This document shows, in pieces, positions 21,117 to 24,229 of a DNA stretch of 24,229 nucleotides. Under the pieces are notes generated by a model. The model was not told the origin of the DNA and did no database searches. It worked only from the letters and a program-made list of their open reading frames with translations. Every line of letters starts with the position of its first letter. Position 1 is the stretch's first letter. Location of the stretch: contig JBGZHY010000034.1 of NCBI GenBank assembly GCA_041848045.1, positions 1-24,229 on the forward strand. Reading direction: 5' to 3'. Made by a program: the position numbers and the translations under genes. Origin of the DNA: CAKAHY01 sp041848045 (GTDB lineage: Bacteria; Bacillota; Clostridia; Lachnospirales; Lachnospiraceae).

Positions 21117-22904
21117 ATGAGAGAACAGATTATTGCTTTACGAAAACTGATGCAGGAGAGGGGAATCAGCGCGTGGATATGTCCGAGCTCAGACGCCCAC
21201 AGCAGCGAATATTTGGCTGAGTATGACAAGCAGAGGCAGTTTCTGTCCGGTTTTACGGGCAGTCAGGGAACTTTGCTGGTGACCTTGCAGGAAGCTTTTT
21301 TATGGACGGACGGAAGGTATTTTGTACAGGCGGAGAGAGAGCTTGCCGACAGCGGTATCGTGCTGATGCGTATGGGAGAAAAGGGCGTGCCGACTTTGGA
21401 GGAGCATCTGGCAAAGGAGCTTGGGGAAAAGGATTGTCTGGGCTTTTCCGCAAGGCTTCTGGGCGTAAAAACAGCCTTGTCCTTGGTAGAAAAGCTGAAT
21501 AAAAAGGGTGTGAGATTCCGTCTGGAAGAGGATATTGTCGGCATTTTATGGACGGACAGACCGAAGCGCAATGCAAATTTCGTTTTCGTATTGGGTGAGG
21601 AGTTTGCAGGAGAAAGCAGCAAGAGCAAGCTGCAGAGAATGCGGGAAAAAATCAAGGAACATGGCGGAGATGCCGCTTTGGTTACCAGTCTTGCCGATAT
21701 TGCATGGTTAAGTAATATGAGGGGCTCCGACATTGCCTGCAATCCACAGTTTTTATCCTATTTGTACGTGACGGAGGAGGAAGCTGTGCTGTTCATGCAG
21801 GAGCAGGTGGTAACGGAAGAAATCCGCGTCCATTTACAGGAGTCCGGAATCAAGCTGCGGGATTATGACAGTTATGATGACTATATTGCAGGGGAAATCA
21901 GCGGAAAGAAGATTGTCATCGATGACGGTGAATGTAATTATCAGACCTATCTGCTGACCAAGGAGAAGAATGAGTTAATCTTTAAGCCTTCCATTTTGGG
22001 GCTGTTTAAGATGGTAAAAAATGAAACGGAAATACAGATGACCCGAAATGCCCACATTCGAGATGGCGTATATAAGACGCGTTTTTTGAAGTGGCTGAAA
22101 GAAAGCATGCAAAAAGGAGAGCGTATTTCGGAGCTTGAGGCGGCGGATTATTTGAATGATTTGCGCTCCAAAGATTTGAAATACTTATCCCTCAGTTTTG
22201 AAACCATTTCTGCTTATGGTGCCAATGCAGCTATGCCGCATTACACGGCAACGGAGGAAAGCTTTGCTTATTTGGAGCCGAAAGGGCTGTATCTGATTGA
22301 CTCCGGTGCCACCTACATGGACGGAACCACGGATGTTACGCGAACCCTTGCTTTGGGAGAACTGAGTAAGGAAGAAAGGCGTCATTTTACATTGGCAACC
22401 ATCGGTATGCTGCGGTTGATGAATGCAAAATTCCCGGAGGGCGCCCACAGCTACAATCTGGATACCCTTGCCAGAGCGCCGATTTGGGAACACGGCTTGG
22501 ATTATAATCACGGAACCGGACACGGCGTAGGATTTTGCAACGGCGTGCATGAAGGCCCGGTTGCCATTCGCCATCGTGCGCCTCTTGACATGCGTATGGA
22601 CATCGGTTTTGCGGAAGGCATGATCGTAAGTGATGAGCCCGGCGTTTACATAGCGGGCAGTCACGGTGTACGCTGTGAGAATCTGCTGGTTACGATAAAA
22701 GCGCAGGAAAAAGGTTTCTTGTGCTTTGAAGCGTTGACCATGATACCTCTTGATGCCTCCTCTCTGGAAACAGAACTGATGAGTCCGCAGGACATCGCAT
22801 GCTTCAATGCTTATCAGGCTTTGGTATACAGCAAGCTGGAAGGATATTTAAACGAAGAGGAGAAAGAATGGCTCAGAAACGAAACAAGGCCGATAGGACA
22901 GTAG
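21117..22904 (+). CDS. Xaa-Pro aminopeptidase, family M24B
   Basis: It cleaves N-terminal residues that precede proline. The 595-residue, three-domain architecture (two creatinase N-type domains, then the catalytic pita-bread domain from about residue 310) matches the long aminopeptidase P form also found in eukaryotes. The five metal ligands are visible: D395 and D406 in LIDSGATYMDGTTDVTRT, H469 in HGTGHGVG, E507 in DEPGVY and E521 in ENLLV. The 14-residue gap between the glutamates matches human APP1. AAGGAGAGG precedes ATG 21117. Its last 37 bases overlap the start of the methyltransferase gene. No signal peptide is seen, so it is cytosolic. Confidence 0.93.
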   Translation: MREQIIALRKLMQERGISAWICPSSDAHSSEYLAEYDKQRQFLSGFTGSQGTLLVTLQEAFLWTDGRYFVQAERELADSGIVLMRMGEKGVPTLEEHLAKELGEKDCLGFSARLLGVKTALSLVEKLNKKGVRFRLEEDIVGILWTDRPKRNANFVFVLGEEFAGESSKSKLQRMREKIKEHGGDAALVTSLADIAWLSNMRGSDIACNPQFLSYLYVTEEEAVLFMQEQVVTEEIRVHLQESGIKLRDYDSYDDYIAGEISGKKIVIDDGECNYQTYLLTKEKNELIFKPSILGLFKMVKNETEIQMTRNAHIRDGVYKTRFLKWLKESMQKGERISELEAADYLNDLRSKDLKYLSLSFETISAYGANAAMPHYTATEESFAYLEPKGLYLIDSGATYMDGTTDVTRTLALGELSKEERRHFTLATIGMLRLMNAKFPEGAHSYNLDTLARAPIWEHGLDYNHGTGHGVGFCNGVHEGPVAIRHRAPLDMRMDIGFAEGMIVSDEPGVYIAGSHGVRCENLLVTIKAQEKGFLCFEALTMIPLDASSLETELMSPQDIACFNAYQALVYSKLEGYLNEEEKEWLRNETRPIGQ

Positions 22905-24055
22905 AAGGGGAAAATACATCAAACTGTCCCTACAGCCGACGCTGCGGCGCCTGCGCCTATATAGAACAGGATTATGCGGCGCAGCTGTGCATTAAACAGC
23001 GTCACTGCGAGGATTTGCTCAAGGCTTACGGCAGGGTGGAGCGCATCGTGCCGATGGAAAATCCTTATCATTACAGGAATAAAATTGCGTATGCCTTTGC
23101 CTATCAAAAAGGGCAGGTTTTGGCGGGACCCTACGAAAAGAACAGCCACCGTGTAGTGGATATTCGTTCCTGCCGGATTGAGGACGAGCTTGGCGAGAAA
23201 ATCCTTGCATCCATGCGTTTGCTGGTAAAATCTTTCAAAATGAAAATATATGACGAAGATACGGGATATGGCTTTTTACGCCATATCCTCATTCGTGTAG
23301 GAAAAAATACGGGAGAGCTTATGCTGGTGCTGGTTACCGGTACGGCGGCTTTTGCCGGAAAAAACAATTTTGTGAAGGTCATTCGTGCCCTACATCCGGA
23401 AATCACTACCATCATACAGAATATAAACGGGGCATCCACCAGTATGATTCTGGGGGATAAAGAATATGTGCTATACGGCCCCGGCTATATCGAGGATGTA
23501 CTTTGCGGTCTGCGTTTTCGTATTTCTTCAAAATCCTTTTATCAGGTAAATCCGGTACAGACGCAGAAGCTGTATACTGCCGCCTTGGAAATGGCGGATT
23601 TACAGGCGGATATGCAGATTCTGGATGCCTATTCGGGAGTGGGAACCATAGGCTTGATTGCGGCAGCTAAGGTAAAGAAGGTTATCAGTGTAGAGCTGAA
23701 TCGTGATGCGGTGAAAGACGCCGTATACAACGCAAGGCGAAATCGGATTAAAAATGTGGACTTTTACAGGGCGGATGCTGCGGAATTTGTGCGACAGCTG
23801 GCGCAGGAAGGGGGACAGGCGGATGTCTTGCTGATGGACCCGCCGAGAAGCGGCAGTACTCCTGTGTTTATTGCAGCGGTTTTACGGCTGGCTCCCCGGA
23901 GGGTGGTGTATATCTCCTGCAATCCGGAGAGCCTTGCCAGAGATCTGCGGCAGTTCACGGGTGGGGGTTACCGGGTGGAGCGGATACTGCCTTTTGATTG
24001 CTTTGCGATGACGGAGCATGTGGAGACTGTTTGTCTTCTGTCACGAAATGTATGA
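22868..24055 (+). CDS. 23S rRNA (uracil-5-)-methyltransferase, RlmD/TrmA family
   Basis: This SAM-dependent enzyme should make 5-methyluridine in 23S rRNA (RlmD or RlmCD type). The protein has 395 residues. Fe-S ligands are C20, C26 and C29 (CPYSRRCGAC), with C102 (IRSCRIED) as the probable fourth. The SAM loop DAYSGVGTIG starts at D253, MDPPRSG is motif IV, and the catalytic nucleophile is C351 in YISCNPESLARDL. The N-terminal TRAM domain of most RlmD proteins is absent. ATG 22868 has GAGGAGAAAG upstream within the peptidase gene; a longer in-frame start at 22799 would lie far inside that gene and is rejected. Which uridine is modified is unknown. Confidence 0.9.
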   Translation: MAQKRNKADRTVEGENTSNCPYSRRCGACAYIEQDYAAQLCIKQRHCEDLLKAYGRVERIVPMENPYHYRNKIAYAFAYQKGQVLAGPYEKNSHRVVDIRSCRIEDELGEKILASMRLLVKSFKMKIYDEDTGYGFLRHILIRVGKNTGELMLVLVTGTAAFAGKNNFVKVIRALHPEITTIIQNINGASTSMILGDKEYVLYGPGYIEDVLCGLRFRISSKSFYQVNPVQTQKLYTAALEMADLQADMQILDAYSGVGTIGLIAAAKVKKVISVELNRDAVKDAVYNARRNRIKNVDFYRADAAEFVRQLAQEGGQADVLLMDPPRSGSTPVFIAAVLRLAPRRVVYISCNPESLARDLRQFTGGGYRVERILPFDCFAMTEHVETVCLLSRNV

Positions 24056-24146
24056 ATCGGGCGAAAATCGAACCACAATATCTTGTGTTTGAGAGGGCGG
24101 TAGACAAGTTTCCTAAAACGGAAATACTGATGTTGTATCATAAAAG

Positions 24147-24181
24147 TTGAAATCCTATTCTCAAGGATTTTGATATATAAT
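24147..24181 (+). promoter_or_regulatory. Possible promoter with dyad before the last gene
   Basis: TTGAAA (24147-24152) and TATAAT (24176-24181) are present but 23 bases apart, too far for a standard promoter. An inverted repeat AAATCCT-n7-AGGATTT (24150-24170) occupies the gap and could be an operator. Confidence 0.35.
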
Positions 24182-24213
24182 CATAATCAATACAAGAACG
24201 GGAGAAACAATCT

Positions 24214-24229
24214 ATGGCACAAAATCAAA
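24214..24229 (+). CDS. Start of a further gene, 3' truncated by the window
   Basis: ATG 24214 opens a frame reading MAQNQ at the window edge, with CGGGAG around 24200 as ribosome binding site and a separate upstream regulatory region. Too little is present to name it. Confidence 0.45.

Noticed and set aside
22799..22867. Upstream in-frame ATG for the RlmD-like protein
   Set aside because: It would extend 69 bases further into the peptidase gene and give a non-homologous N-terminus; the ribosome binding site fits ATG 22868.

Overview
The window looks like chromosomal DNA of an anaerobic Firmicute, probably class Clostridia and plausibly near Lachnospiraceae. This is inferred from strong AGGAGG-type ribosome binding sites, A/T-rich intergenic DNA, a RelQ-type small alarmone synthetase, a DUF3343 selenium-module protein, a CymR-like Rrf2 regulator and an SbcCD/Mrp/M17 gene neighbourhood. 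No rRNA or tRNA gene was seen. Family assignments come from motif recognition alone.

Layout. (1) 1-6928, plus strand: sbcD (5' end outside the window), sbcC, an M17 leucyl aminopeptidase, an Mrp/ApbC Fe-S carrier ATPase and a RelQ-like (p)ppGpp synthetase, closely spaced and probably one or two transcripts. (2) 6929-9490: an A/T-richer accessory stretch with a 476-base non-coding gap, a two-gene operon (DUF2249-carboxymuconolactone decarboxylase-like fusion plus tandem cupin) behind a promoter carrying a dyad at about -41.5, and a single 139-residue unknown gene with its own promoter and terminator. (3) 9493-15313, plus strand: a complete OsmF-YehYXW-type quaternary-amine ABC importer followed without a break by a DUF169 protein and a UroD/MtaA-like protein with Zn-methyltransferase ligands. 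(4) 15306-18655: a selenium (or sulfur) handling module. A CymR-like Rrf2 regulator and a class V cysteine desulfurase/selenocysteine-lyase-like enzyme are on the minus strand, divergent from a YedE-type selenium transporter, a TusA/YedF-like protein and DUF3343 on the plus strand. The two arms start from face-to-face promoters.

(5) 18667-19779: a HxlR regulator divergent from an NADPH-dependent FMN reductase, with palindromes between them and intrinsic terminators on both sides. (6) 19795-20245: a gene-free relic region. It holds the left end and first 15 codons of an IS200-like element, joined through a short shared sequence to what appears to be a decayed CRISPR array of three repeat copies and two spacers of about 35 bases, with no cas genes in view. 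(7) 20308-24229: a HAD-IIB phosphatase with a clear promoter, an M24B Xaa-Pro aminopeptidase, an overlapping RlmD-like rRNA uracil methyltransferase without a TRAM domain, and the first codons of one more gene.

The points most worth following are the IS200/CRISPR chimera, the transporter-DUF169-methyltransferase operon, the selenium module with its own Rrf2 regulator, and the dyad-controlled DUF2249/cupin operon.
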